Origin: Erigeron canadensis
Lineage: Eukaryota; Streptophyta; Magnoliopsida; Asterales; Asteraceae
Length of the DNA: 64,000 nucleotides
Reading direction: 5' to 3'
NCBI RefSeq assembly: GCF_010389155.1
Contig: NC_057765.1
Location: 21,826,980-21,890,979, forward strand
The notes under the pieces are model-generated. The model was not told the DNA's origin. It ran no database searches and was given only the letters and a program-made list of their open reading frames with translations. The stretch's first letter is position 1. Every line of letters starts with the position of its first letter. The translations under genes and the position numbers were made by a program. Shown here piece by piece: positions 1-10,415 of this stretch.

Positions 1-1560
1 TCACCTTTACTTACCAATGGACCTGACATAATGAAGACCTGAAACATAGCCTCAACACTATCAAACTTTCAATTGTCTTCATCAATAAGTCAGGCAGCCA
101 ACTGACTACAGCTTAACTCATAGGACATCAACTCATTTTTAACCTAAATTTCCAAGTCATCTTCACCCGAAATGCTATCTTTCACACAATACCCCTGCCC
201 TTTGCTACTTTTGAACTTCTATAATAGTTGCTTGTTTCCGCTATTACAACTTCTCACAGCCATGGCAATATTAATAGATTAACATGGGATAGATTAAACT
301 ATGTAACCATGTTGGCCTAAGGTTTGTGTCAACCCAACCCACCAGACACATTTCAAGCTGCACTTAAAAGAATCTGTTTTAACGGTTACCCAACCTGCCT
401 AACCCACTCATGATGATGATGGCGACTACTTATAAAGTTATACATACCTCGGAGGTATTTGGCCCCCAAAAGGGATTACGTCCAAGTGTAGTAATAGTAA
501 TTCTCTTGTCTAAGCCCTTAGGTCCAAAACTCAACCCACACTGTTTAACTCATTTCCCTCCCAAAAAAGCCTTTGCATGTTTAAATATAAAAATATAAAA
601 TTCATAAGTATATCAAAGTAACTGCCACAGCTTCTCTTGCATTTAATTTCTACATCATGTAATGCTTATCTAATGTTTAGGAACTCCTTTTTGATATCTT
701 AGCTGAAGCATGTGACATGTAAATAGATTATAGCTAATGTAATAATACATATAAGCTTTATCAAATTAGCTACTTGTCTACTTTGTTATGTGTCATTTTG
801 GTTAAACTTGATGTATAATGAGTTGCTATAGTAACTGTAACTATGAAAACACTTTTGTCCATTGCTCGATGGATTCAAAGATAACTTAGAATCAAACCTA
901 GAGATGATACCAAAATTTTTCATGTTGAAAATTTTATAATTCCACTCAAATCTACACAAAATCATCTCAATAATCTCAATTACCACAACACTCATAATAC
1001 AAATGCAACTATCATATGAAACATTCATCATACTGTATTGTTAAAAGATGATAAAACAAAAACGAAAGTAACGGAGGATCCGACTGTACCATATAGGAGA
1101 CTTTTCGGCACATCCACATCATGCACTTCTGTATTTGGATCAGACGTTTGGACCTGGTATATGTGATACATAACCATATTCAGGCCTAGGTCTTTTAGGT
1201 TTATATGAGTAATTTCTTACTATGATTATGAAAAAGCTCCATTGGTTAAGTGGTTCCCAAAAGCTAGAGTTGATATTTTTCCCGGATGGTGCATACCTTG
1301 CTTCATCCCATTAGCATTGACTTTCTGTTCTCAGCATTCACCTTGTTTGGATGATCCGTCCTCGCACAGTCGCATTTGTGGGCTCACCTTTTGATAATTC
1401 TGCCCTCAATTTTAGCCATATCTACTCCAGAAGCACATAAACCCCCAACATTAATTAATAATCATAGCAAAAACAACATAAAAACAATAGTAACACTATA
1501 CAATAATCAAAAACGAAAATTACAATTTGAATTCATTTGATTATAATTACATGATAAATA
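1..1560. other. Unassigned left flank, no gene recognised
   Basis: This AT-rich stretch has only short, low-quality reading frames and no protein motif I recognise on either strand. It is the left flank of the gypsy element that starts at 1561. The matching right flank is 34044-34356. It may be intergenic DNA or intron, but nothing in the sequence decides this. Confidence 0.5.
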
Positions 1561-1787
1561 TGTTAGAAGAATTTAGGGGTTGAGAGAAGAGAGAAATGAT
1601 TTTACACACAAATTAATTATTTCATATCACAAATCGGGTATTTATACGATGGAAATGATAGACCGACAATATTAACCGCCTTTGACCTATTTTGACTTTC
1701 CATCAATTATTCAAAATAGTTTTGTAATTGAGCCCTGAACTATAACACTGTAACAAAAGTGACCCAAACTATAAAATGCATATATCA
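1561..1787 (-). repeat. 3' LTR of the gypsy element
   Basis: On the plus strand it starts TGTTAGAAG and ends ATATATCA, so in element orientation it is TG...CA bounded. It matches 33804-34043 at about 95% apart from a 13-base indel near 1702. A TATAAATA box lies on the minus strand at 1639-1646. Confidence 0.93.
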
Positions 1788-1790
1788 ATA

Positions 1791-1802
1791 TCCTCCTCTT
1801 TT
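1791..1802 (-). other. Polypurine tract of the gypsy element
   Basis: On the minus strand the sequence is AAAAGAGGAGGA, separated by three bases (TAT) from the 3' LTR. This is the expected position of the plus-strand primer for reverse transcription. Confidence 0.8.
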
Positions 1803-1817
1803 AAAGGATTTTTGTCC

Positions 1818-1970
1818 TCAAAAAGGAAATGAAGGAAAACGAATCTTCAAATCATCAAGATACTCCCAGGAGGCTTCAGAAACTGGTAGACCTTCCCAAT
1901 GGACTAAAATCTTTATAGCCATTTTAGAACCACGCTTCACTATTTGACGATCAATTACCGCACGAGGGTG
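1818..1970 (-). pseudogene. Chromodomain remnant at the end of gypsy pol
   Basis: Read on the minus strand, the frame gives AVIDRQIVKRGSKMAIKILV followed by HWEGLPVSEASWEYLDDL. The HWEGLP and SWE..DDL signature is that of chromodomains at the C-terminus of plant chromovirus integrases, thought to steer insertion to heterochromatin. It is one base out of frame with the integrase, which stops at 1955-1957, and the frame itself ends in TGA at 1818-1820. The domain is recognisable but could not be made as part of the polyprotein. Confidence 0.75.
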
Positions 1971-3370
1971 CAATATGAACCTTGGACTGGAAGAGGAGCA
2001 GTGAGCACTGGAGAACCATGGGCCAACTTAAGTAAAGATACATGGAAAATGTAATGAATTTGAGGACTTTGAGGGAGATCCAACTTGTAAGCTACCTGTC
2101 CCACCTTTTGTAAAATGAGAAATGGACCAAAATATTTAGGCGATAACTTCCTATGATGATGCTTCTTCAAGGAGTGTTGAGCAAAAGGATGCAACTTCAC
2201 ATAGACCCAGTCACCCTCTTTGAAAACTCTATCACTTTTGCCTTTGTCTGCAACCTGCTTCATACGATTTTTGGCAGTCTCCAAGTTGTGTTTCAACTTC
2301 CTAATCATAGCTTCTCTGTCCATATGCACATCTTCCACAGCAGCCAGAGCTGTATCCCCAGGTACATAAGGGATATGTAGATTTGGTTTAACACCAAACA
2401 AGGCCTCGTGAAGAGTCATTTGGATAGCTGAATGCCAGGTGGTGTTATACCACCACTGAGCCAATGGAATCCACTTAGTCCATCCTAAAGGAGCATCCAT
2501 ACACATGGCCCTCAAGTATCCTTCCAAGAACCTATTCAATACCTCAGTTTGACCATTAGACTCGGGATGATAAGCTGAAGACATTGCCAAATTAATCCCC
2601 TGCAATCGCATAAACTCCTTCCAAAATCTGCTCAAGAAAACAGGATCCCTATCTGATACAATGGTAGTTGGATTACCATGCAATTTGAACACATTATCCA
2701 TGAAAACCTTTGCCACAGTTGCTGTAGTATAAGGATGGCTTAATAACAGGAAATGCCCAAATTTAGTAAGTCTGTCTACCACCACAAAGATGGTATCTTT
2801 CCCTTGCACCTTTGGAAGCCTACTGACAAAATCCATGGATATGTCACTGAAAACAGTAGCAGGAATGGGAAGAGATTGTAAGAGACCAGGAGAAGCTACT
2901 GGCTCATATTTTGCCCTCTGACAAGTACCATACTCCTTTATAAACCTTTTCACATCCTTATGGCAGCCTTTCCAATAAAACAAATCCTTAAATTTCATCA
3001 ATGTAGGGATCACACCGGAATGTCCACCAATAGAAGATGAATGAAATAAAGTGATAATATCCTTCCTTAAGACCAAATCCCTGCCAATCACAATTTTATT
3101 CTTCCTTTTAAGTAATCCACCTTCCCAAGTTCTATTGGAAACCATCTGACCCTCCTGCAGCTTAGCAATCATTCTTACCACTTCCACATCTTGTTTCCAT
3201 GATTCCTTGATTCTATCTAGCAATAGAGGATCCAGAGAACTAATACTCATTTTTAACAAGGTCATGAGATGCAGTCTAGATAAACCATCAACCACAACAT
3301 TATCCACACCTTTCTTATAATATATTTCAAAGTCATACCCCATAAGCTGAGCCAACCATTTTTGTTGCAA
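1955..3370 (-). pseudogene. gypsy pol: RNase H end and integrase
   Basis: This open frame of about 471 codons begins in the tail of RNase H (QQKWLAQLMGYDFEI, then DNVVVDGLSRL). It continues with the integrase zinc region around residues 110-155 (GGHSG, then YGTCQRAKYE). The catalytic core has Asp in SMDFVSRLP, Asp in SDRDPVF and Glu in ESNGQTEVLNR, which is the D,D-35-E set. The C-terminal GPF.I..VG.VAYKLDLP..IH..FHVS block is typical of chromoviruses. In the zinc motif the first Cys of the CxxC pair appears replaced by Tyr. The frame opens only because stops upstream separate it from RT, and the start Met is not a real start. Integrase would join cDNA to the host chromosome, but this copy is dead. 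Confidence 0.9.
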
Positions 3371-4510
3371 GGGAGTTACTATTTTCTACTATAATAAGTG
3401 TTTGAGGCTCTAATGATCAGTTTTAAGAATGAAGTGTTTAGTGATCAAATAATGATGCCAATGTTTCACATCAATGAGAATGGCTAACAACTCCTTCTCA
3501 TACACTGAATAAGATTGTTGTCTTGTGGAAAGAGCCTTACTTATGAATGCTAGTGGATGGTGTTCCTGCATCAGCACAGCTCCAATACCTTAACCAGAAG
3601 CATCAGTCTCCAAAATGAATGGTTTAGTAAAATCTGGAAACTTCAAAACTGGAGGTTTCATCAATGCATCCTTTAATTGCTCAATTGCCAATTGAGACCC
3701 AGCATGTCACTTAAAACTGTCTTTTTTCAACAAATCAGTCAGAGGTTTTGCAATTAAGCCAAAATTTTTGATAAACCTTCTGTAATAACCAGTCAACCCT
3801 AAAAATCCTCTCAGTTGCTTAACTGTCTTGGGGGTAGGCCATTCTTTAATAGCTTGGACTTTCTTAGGATCAGTTGCAACCCCATCTCCAGTAATTATAT
3901 GCCCCAAGTATTCAATCTTTTCCCTAGCAAAATCACATTTTGATTTTTTTGCTTTCAAATCATTATCCCTAATTATCTGCAAAACACATCTAAGATCCTC
4001 CATGTGTTGTTCCCAAGAAGCACTATACACCAGAATATCGTCAAAAGACACCAGGGCACATTTCCTCAATAATGGCTTAAAAGTTGAGTTCATTAATGAC
4101 TGGAAGGTAGCTGGTGCAGTAGTTAGGCCAAATGGCAGCACCATGAACTCATAATGGCCAGCATGTGTTTTGAAAGCTGTTTTGTGTATGTTCGGTTCAA
4201 ACATCCTAATTTGGTGGTAACCAGACCTCAAGTCTAATTTAGAAAACATCATTGCCCCTTGAAGTTCATCCAGTACCTCCTCAATAAAAGGAATTGGATA
4301 AACATCTTTGATTGTGGCCTCATTCAATTTTCTTAATCAATGCACATCCTTCAGGATCCATCCTTCTTCTTAACTAACACCACTGGAGTAGTAAAAGGAC
4401 TTGTGCTATGTCTAATAATTCCAGACTCCAACAGTTCTTGTGTCATTTTCTCAATTATATCTTTTTGAGCCTTAGGATATCTATAAGGTTTTAAATTGAG
4501 GTTGATGTCT
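3371..4510 (-). pseudogene. gypsy pol: reverse transcriptase and RNase H, with stops
   Basis: The RT core lies at 3707-4327 and includes [27 protein letters not shown] and the catalytic FDDILVYS (the family's usual Y/F-x-DD box), then EYLGHII and [19 protein letters not shown]. The N-terminal part (SPFTTPVVLVKKKDG, then RMCID) is readable at 4328-4480 but is broken by stops and a frame change. RNase H is readable at 3371-3706 (ETDASG, GIGAVLMQ, YEKELLAI) with at least three in-frame stops. The domain order is intact, so this is one pol gene killed by point changes, not a rearrangement. Confidence 0.9.
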
Positions 4511-5599
4511 TCATTTTATCTTAATTTTATGGTCACAACTCCTAGGTGGTGGCAACCCTTGGGGCAACTCAAACACATCTCCAAATTCTCCCAATAACTC
4601 TTCAAACTCCTGCCTTATCTCACAAATTTTTAATACAGGGTTATATATTGCTGTATGCTCAGCAGAACCTTGTAGAGCAAATAATTCAGCCTGCACTACA
4701 TTATTTGTCCCCTGTATCAAAGTACTAATCTTTTCCATTGAACATAAACTGATGCCATGTTGCTGGACTCCTTTAAGTTCAATATCCTGCCCTTTGATAG
4801 TAAACTTCATAGTGAGTTGCTTAAAATTCCATAGAATATCATTTAAGGTTTCTAGCCACTGTACTCCCAACACTATATCATAATTTGTCAACTCAATAAG
4901 TAACATATCAGCATCAAACCAATGACCCTGCATCAACCATTCAAAAGCCCTACAAGAGGTAGTACATCCCATGTTATTGCCATCAGCAGTTCTCACCCTC
5001 ACATTAGGAATTTCCAGAATTCTACACCTTAATTTCTCAGCCAAAGCATTATTCATGAATTTGTGAGTGGATCCACTATCTACCAAAATATGTAACTTCC
5101 TATGTCCAATACTGCCAACAACTTGCATACTTAAGTAAGAAGGGATTCCCATAAGTGCATTCAGTGAGATTTGTGGCTCAACTTGTGCTAATTGCCTCTT
5201 ATTGACCTCCACAATATCTCCCATAGCATGCTCCCCAACTTCTTTTCCCTCATCTTCTACTACCACTAGAAACAGTTGTTTCTTCCCCTTACACACTCTA
5301 TTATGGCCAGGAACAAACTTTTCATTACAATAAAAGCACTCTCCCTTATTCCTCTTATCATCCATGAACGTATTGGTGACTTTAGTAGGTACTATGGCAG
5401 TTGAAGGTACAGAAGTCACAGGAGTGGCTAGTAATGGCTGTTTAGCAATATTAGTCCACTGATTACTAGTTCTACTACCTCCTCCCTTAAAACCTGAACT
5501 ACTAGCATAGGAATGAGGCTTACTAAGGGATTTGTTACAAGCATTATGCATCTTAGCTAAGACATAAGTATCTCTTAGAGTTTTAGGTTTAAACATGCG
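4511..5599 (-). pseudogene. gypsy gag C-terminus and protease, right of the split
   Basis: The frame opens immediately beside the copia insertion and continues the gag frame found at 33106-33697. It holds a zinc-knuckle-like motif CFYCNEKFVPGHNRVC (CX2CX7HX3C spacing, as in related chromoviruses). A retropepsin active site LHILVDSGSTHKFMN follows, with Asp-Ser-Gly as catalytic triplet. The frame then leads to the linker before RT (FGDVFELPQGLPPPR), the usual entry to the RT domain, and ends at 4511. Confidence 0.88.
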
Positions 5600-5604
5600 A
5601 AGAG
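5600..5604. repeat. Target-site duplication AAGAG, left copy
   Basis: AAGAG directly precedes the left LTR of the nested copia element and is repeated at 33101-33105 directly after the right LTR. A 5-bp duplication is the norm for Ty1/copia integrase. Confidence 0.92.
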
Positions 5605-5860
5605 TGTAAGGTGCCCTATTGTTGCATGGATCGTAATAAGACGCGATTCGTTATGTCAAGAGTTCGGAATCCTCTTGAGATAACTAGATTGCTATTGCCT
5701 TTTGTTGATTAATAAGTAATTAACCAACCCAAGGAGATGCACAAGGCTTGTGGTTCGTGTAGGAGATCACACGAAGGAACAAATAACCTTGACTCGTAAA
5801 TTCGTGAATAATTCAAAAACAATTAACAAGGATTAACCTAATTCCGTAGATTAGGTCTTG

Positions 5861-5868
5861 TATTTATA
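5861..5868 (-). promoter_or_regulatory. TATA box in the 3' LTR copy
   Basis: TATAAATA is read on the minus strand in the context AGTATAAATACAAG, a strong plant TATA match. The same box in the 5' LTR is 32672-32679 and would drive the element transcript. Confidence 0.7.
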
Positions 5869-5944
5869 CTAGTTAAGTATTGGATCGTGTGGGCTTAGGC
5901 CTTAATTGGGAAGATTAGGCCCGAAACAATAAGTCAATCGACTG

Positions 5945-5993
5945 CCTCGTGCTGACGTCAGCACGAGGTTGTTCCTACATGCTGATGACGTCA
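5945..5993. promoter_or_regulatory. TGACGTCA palindrome pair in the LTR
   Basis: A perfect 24-base palindrome (core CGTGCTGACGTCAGCACG) at 5945-5968 is followed by a second TGACGTCA at 5986-5993. TGACGTCA is the C-box/as-1-type site bound by plant bZIP (TGA) factors. It lies about 77 bases upstream of the TATA box in transcription orientation. Binding is inferred from the motif. Confidence 0.6.
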
Positions 5994-6289
5994 GCACAAG
6001 GGACGACCTTTGACTCTTTGTTTAGCTTTGTTTGGCTCGTACATAACATCCAATCATCGTTTAAGTGTTCTACAACACTTATAAACCTTGATTCTATGTT
6101 CTTGCACCTGCAAAACAATATATAACACACAAACACAATATAAAACATAAACAGATATAATATTGAAGTTCAAATGTAATCATTAATTATCAACACAAGT
6201 TCTTATTTAAATGATTAAAAACAAGTTCCTAAAAACATAAACGATAATCAAATCTATGTTGCGATTGTCACAACGAATCTGCATCTATA

Positions 6290-6300
6290 GACTCCCCCTT
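6290..6300 (-). other. Polypurine tract of the nested copia element
   Basis: On the minus strand the sequence is AAGGGGGAGTC, directly next to the 3' LTR. It matches the G-rich tracts used for plus-strand priming in Sireviruses. Confidence 0.85.
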
Positions 6301-6350
6301 GACGATTGCAACTAGATCTCTTTAAAGTCTTCAAAACTTGAACTTCAAAG

Positions 6351-7480
6351 CTATCCATTAAACAAAAGTCTGACGCTATTCGCATGAATTCTCTCTTGTA
6401 AACAATGAGCGAGAATGTTGCGATAGCGCCTTTCCTCTACTCTCCAAAAATCCACTGCTGAGCAAGGTGTATCCAAAAGTCTTCTTTGATCACCTCTTGA
6501 CAAGTTGACAACCTGAATCGGATCATACATGCGTAGCAACATCTTGACAAGTGAATCATCAACAAACATCTATGCTTCGCCTGACTTGATATCTATCTGC
6601 CAAAATGTCATCTCTGTCAGCATATCTTGATCCTATCTGATAGCAGGAACCTTCTTAACACATTTAATCCTTCGTTGTTTAAAACGAAATGTGCCATCTG
6701 GATTCTGAATCTTCTTCAAGGGTGTTGGCTTAATCAACCTTTCTTCTGGCTTCAGACCTCTATCACTGAAATACTTATCTCCGAATCTATTCCAGTAGAA
6801 ATCTGCAAGTCCATTGCTTTGAAGATTAACAAACCAGCGTCTTCCCAAATCTATCATGACAGAATCACTAAGAGAGTGGAAGTGTCTTTGACTTATTGAT
6901 ATGTACTGGCATCCCTCATTTCTCTTGATAATAAACAATTTGATTCTGTGATCATAGAACCAACTTTGTATCACTGAGAAATATTTGGGTGCATCCTTGT
7001 CTGAGATATACTCCCAAACATTGATGGTTTATAAGTATCACGTATCATCAAACCAGTATGTCCTCTATAACCTGGAATTAGTCTATTAACAATAAACTCA
7101 TGATCTTGCTGCACTGGAGGTATATTAAATCTTCTAAGATCAACCTCTCGTGTAGCATCATTCCAGTATAGATCAAAAATATTATCATGTCCTTTATCAA
7201 TTATATTTGCATATACAGCAAACCTCAAACTTGCAGCATTCTTAGGTTCATCTGGACTATCTCTGATTGGATTGAGATTGAGATATTCCACTTCAGCTAT
7301 TGGTTCAACTTGAATGACTTCATCTTCATTAAAGACACGATCAAAGTCATAAGGTGTCTCAAGCAACCTTTTTCTATCAGCTTCTGAAGTAATGAACTCT
7401 CCTTCTTCCATATCTTCATCATCGATACTTTCTAGATCTTCTTTAGCATCAAGATCGTCCAATGCACCTATCCTTTGAAG
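6351..7480 (-). pseudogene. 3' ORF of the nested copia, C-terminal segment (function unknown)
   Basis: Three collinear frames (6971-7462, 6633-6974, 6351-6569) read as one broken coding segment on the minus strand. The first two overlap at 6971-6974 and look separated by a single-base shift, and the third follows an in-frame stop. It starts with an acidic stretch (DDLDAKEDLESIDDEDMEEG). A folded-looking part follows, with WNDATREVDLRRFNI, HEFIVNRLIPGYRGH, SWFYDHRIKLFIIKR and FYWNRFGDKYFS. A plausible splice acceptor (TTTGAATTGCAG) lies just upstream, near 7485, so it may be the last exon of the ORF at 8430-10286. I recognise no enzyme motif, signal peptide or membrane segment. The right copy of part of this region is 19015-19790. 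Confidence 0.55.
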
Positions 7481-7749
7481 CTTATCTGCAATTCAAACGA
7501 TTTACATATACAAAGATAAAAAACATAAATCATAAGTCAAGACATAATAAAATAGTATAAATACATAAAAGAAATTAAAATAAATAATACTATATCATAA
7601 ATATAATGCAACAATTACATTAATATTTATCTTATAATCTTTATCTATTTTAACTTACAACAATAATATTATATCATAAATATAATGTAATAAATACATT
7701 CATATTTATCTTATAATCATTACAAAAACAAAAATAAAAATCATTAGCA
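7481..7749 (-). other. AT-rich, intron-like spacer with a tandem duplication
   Basis: The stretch is very AT-rich and holds two tandem versions of a segment of about 87 bases containing ATATCATAAATATAATG and TATTTATCTTATAATC. It lies between two coding segments of the 3' ORF, and an AG acceptor after a pyrimidine run ends it. It could be a spliced intron, though I could not fix a donor site. Confidence 0.4.
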
Positions 7750-8429
7750 CTAAGGTTCATAATCCGAATCTGAATCCAAATCTGACTCTGATTCTGAAGA
7801 TGTATGAGTTAACCCTGACTGTTCTTTCATTTGATCCCTAAGTGATCCTGGATCATAATAATCATCATAATCCATAATCTCTGCTCTAGCTCTCATATGA
7901 GCTTGTGGATCATATCCCAATCTCTTTTCTAGTCTATGCACAATTAAAGGGTGCAAATCTGACTCTGTAGAGGCATTTGTAGTAGAATCAGTCTTAGTTG
8001 ACTCACTATCCTGAGTAGATTTTCCTTTGCTAAGATTTTCTTTTTCTATATGATTATGAGAATCATTCACTATCTTTTCTTGAATCTCCCTTTCTATTCT
8101 ATCAGAATTAGAATCAGAGTTACCTGAATTGGAATCTTCTCCATCATCATTGTTAGGATCATCAGGATCTGCATTTGGAGCGGTCATCACAGCTTTGCCT
8201 TTATCTTGAGTCCTAGAAGTACTAGCACCAGCTGTACCAGCAATCTCTGACTCTCTTTGTCTTGATGACTCCCCTGAACATCTGCAGTCTCTGTATCCAT
8301 AGCAGCATCATCAGCAACATCTTGATCTTGACCTCTATTCTCTGGCTCACCAACTGATGGTTGTGCTTGATTAGGACCTTGAGCTGGATCTTGATCTTCA
8401 TGATCATCATCTCTTGACTTCCTTGCTAG
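7750..8429 (-). pseudogene. Acidic Ser/Asp-rich extension of the 3' ORF
   Basis: After the TAG that ends the frame at 8430, the same frame remains open (LARKSRDDDHEDQDPAQG) to about 8250. A one-base shift then leads into the frame of 7750-8190. The encoded sequence is highly acidic and low complexity (DPDDPNNDDGEDSNSGNSDS and a SESESDLDSDSDYEP end). It looks like a disordered tail lost from the main protein by a nonsense codon and a frameshift. Both lesions are in the clean left copy, so they are probably real. Confidence 0.55.
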
Positions 8430-10286
8430 CTAATCATCCTTACAACCACTCTTATCTCCCCCTTGAGCCAAGAATTGGTCAAGTCTAGAACCAAGAGAAT
8501 GAACAAGAGCTGTCATTATGTCCATCTCTTCCTGATGCTTAGTAGCTTGGAGCTTTAGCTGACTCTCCAAAGCTGTGACCCTCATCTCTAACATCTTCTT
8601 CTCTGAAAACAAACGACTCAGCTGCACTTGAACTAGAGCAACTGGACGTGACGTAGAAGCAACATCAGAGGTAGAGGCCTGAGGTGGCATCGTAGCTTCA
8701 AATGAAGGCATACGAGCACTAAAAGTTCCCGTGGGAGGCATCTGTGGTCTTTGCAAAGGAGCCAACAGACGTCCCATGATTGTAGAAACAGGAACCGTCG
8801 CCTGAATAGGAGCAGACGAAGGCCTAGGAGCAACAAGTGTCAGCTCTGGCTCTTGAGGAACTGTAGACTCCGGAGCAGTAGGATTCGTAACAGTTGTAGC
8901 CTCAGTAACAACTTGTGCGCGAGAACCAATTCCTCTTATTATAAACTTTGGTCTCGACCTTCTCTCCCCAACAACAACACCAGCAGCAGAAGGAGCAGAC
9001 ACAGAAACAGGTATCTCAGAGACAGAAGCTCTTAAAGCAACAACCAATGGAGTATCACCAACAGAAGGTGCATGAGACCTCTCCATGGCTTCATTATAAG
9101 CAGCGAATTCTCTATCAACCTCAGCTTGAGATCTTGCTTGTCTTCTTCTTCGCTTCGGCAGTCTTTCTTCGTCTTCTTCATCTTCTGAATCCTCAACAAC
9201 ATTAACCGGGACTTCAGAAGGACCAACATCAACATCAACTGGAGCAGAGGTAGAAGCAGAAACTCCAGTAGATGATGGTACAAGATTTGTAGGATCATCA
9301 ATATCCTCCATGAGAACATCCATATTTGAATCATGCTCTAGATCTCCAGCATACAGAGGAACATCATTGAGTCCCTCAAATTGATCAGCTCGCTCTTCTT
9401 GAGGATCATCATGAGCCTGATCATCACCACCAGCAGCATCAGCAACGGGTTCTTCATCCTCCCAACCTTGTCTGGGTGCAACATAGTTAGGATTGATCAA
9501 ATGTCCGAACAATGGTGGATTATCAACATGTATCGGATGATCTCTACCCGACAAGTGCTTCAAACTTTCAACAAATGCCTTATAAGTAAGACGACCTAAA
9601 TTGAACGTAGGACCGTCAAATGGCAAATCAGCTGCATAGTGACGAATTATGATCATCACAAATCTCGGAAACAGAAAGAATTTCTTGTCTGTACCAAATG
9701 ACCTCAACTGCTTCTCCAAATTATCAAAAATGTACTGAGAAAAGCTATATGGCTTGTTCAGCACCAAGGCAACCATCTGAGAAGCATTCTGGATATTCAT
9801 CTGGTCATAGCCTGTACTCCGATGACTAATGGCCCTCAACAAATAGTAAGCAAGAAGCTTCCATTTGCCACGAAGATGATTCCTGAAGTATGGGTGAGAA
9901 ATAGCACCAGTGTACCCCATACGACGTAGAGCACCGTCGCAGAATTCCTCAGAAAACTCAGTCGGACCTTGCTCAATCTCGACATCACCAAAGTGTAATA
10001 TCGTTCGTAAGTCTCCAGCCGAAAACGAGAATGAACGTCCTCCAACAGTAGTGCGAATGTACGTATGATCACCCATCTGCACTGAACGGGCTGGGTTCCA
10101 AAATTCCCTAATGAGACTTATCACCAACGGAGGGTTCTCTGTTACTGCAAAATGAACACGAGAACGTGCAAGAAATTGTAGAACACCGTGAAACTCTAAA
10201 GTGCACCCCGGCTGTGTAATACTTAGATCGAGTGCAGCATTGTGCTCCTTGACGAACACACGAGCATTATTACCTTGTCCTGCCAT
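8430..10286 (-). CDS. Env-like 3' ORF of the nested copia, 618 aa (function unknown)
   Basis: This open frame starts with ATG (MAGQGNNARVFVKEHN) and sits between RNase H and the 3' LTR, where Sireviruses carry an env-like or additional ORF. Residues about 25-250 form a globular-looking domain with FWNPARS, GRSFSFSAGDLRTILHFGD, FCDGALRRMGYTGA, LRGKWKLLAYYLLRAISH, YSFSQYIFDNLEKQLR and FPRFVMIIIRHYA. The same series of motifs recurs, much diverged, in the 3' ORF at 41620. The rest is Pro/Ser/Thr/Ala-rich with an acidic block, a basic RRRRQARSQ patch and a short coiled-coil-like end. I see no signal peptide or transmembrane segment, so the label env-like refers to position only. A promoter-like module lies upstream at 10985-11078. 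The right-hand copy (20713-22550) is broken by assembly indels. Confidence 0.8.
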   Translation of the reverse strand: MAGQGNNARVFVKEHNAALDLSITQPGCTLEFHGVLQFLARSRVHFAVTENPPLVISLIREFWNPARSVQMGDHTYIRTTVGGRSFSFSAGDLRTILHFGDVEIEQGPTEFSEEFCDGALRRMGYTGAISHPYFRNHLRGKWKLLAYYLLRAISHRSTGYDQMNIQNASQMVALVLNKPYSFSQYIFDNLEKQLRSFGTDKKFFLFPRFVMIIIRHYAADLPFDGPTFNLGRLTYKAFVESLKHLSGRDHPIHVDNPPLFGHLINPNYVAPRQGWEDEEPVADAAGGDDQAHDDPQEERADQFEGLNDVPLYAGDLEHDSNMDVLMEDIDDPTNLVPSSTGVSASTSAPVDVDVGPSEVPVNVVEDSEDEEDEERLPKRRRRQARSQAEVDREFAAYNEAMERSHAPSVGDTPLVVALRASVSEIPVSVSAPSAAGVVVGERRSRPKFIIRGIGSRAQVVTEATTVTNPTAPESTVPQEPELTLVAPRPSSAPIQATVPVSTIMGRLLAPLQRPQMPPTGTFSARMPSFEATMPPQASTSDVASTSRPVALVQVQLSRLFSEKKMLEMRVTALESQLKLQATKHQEEMDIMTALVHSLGSRLDQFLAQGGDKSGCKDD

Positions 10287-10371
10287 ACCTGCACAAAAAC
10301 AGACAAAAACGACAAGAAAACAAAAGTTAGAATAAACGAAACTAAAATTAGGGTTTTAGCTCGTCTGCTTT

Positions 10372-10415
10372 GTGATGACGTCATCACGAGGAGGATTTCC
10401 TTCGTCGTGACGTCA
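10372..10415. promoter_or_regulatory. Paired TGACGTCA sites just upstream of the 3' ORF
   Basis: A perfect 16-base palindrome GTGATGACGTCATCAC at 10372-10387 and a second TGACGTCA at 10408-10415 lie 90-130 bases before the ATG at 10286. They share the core motif with the LTR palindromes. Confidence 0.5.

Larger units (their letters stand above)
5605..6289 (-). repeat. 3' LTR of the nested copia element
   Basis: On the plus strand it starts TGTAAGGTGCC and ends GCATCTATA. The partner LTR ends GCATCTACA, so the terminal CA/TG has one mutation here. It is the same length as 32416-33100 with about 2.9% substitutions by hand count. It contains a TATAAATA box (5861-5868, minus strand) and a 24-base perfect palindrome (5945-5968). 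Confidence 0.95.

Noticed and set aside
1..1560. Host gene exon in the left flank
   Set aside because: I tried both strands but found no protein motif or convincing splice pattern. The short frames are AT-rich noise.
1556..1560. Target duplication of the gypsy element
   Set aside because: Flanks are AAATA and ATAGC. Only a three-base ATA match is possible, which is too short to claim.
8751..9334. Plus-strand and alternative minus-strand frames in the 3' ORF
   Set aside because: Shadows of the 618-aa frame, with Arg/Asn- or Leu-rich translations and no sense of their own.
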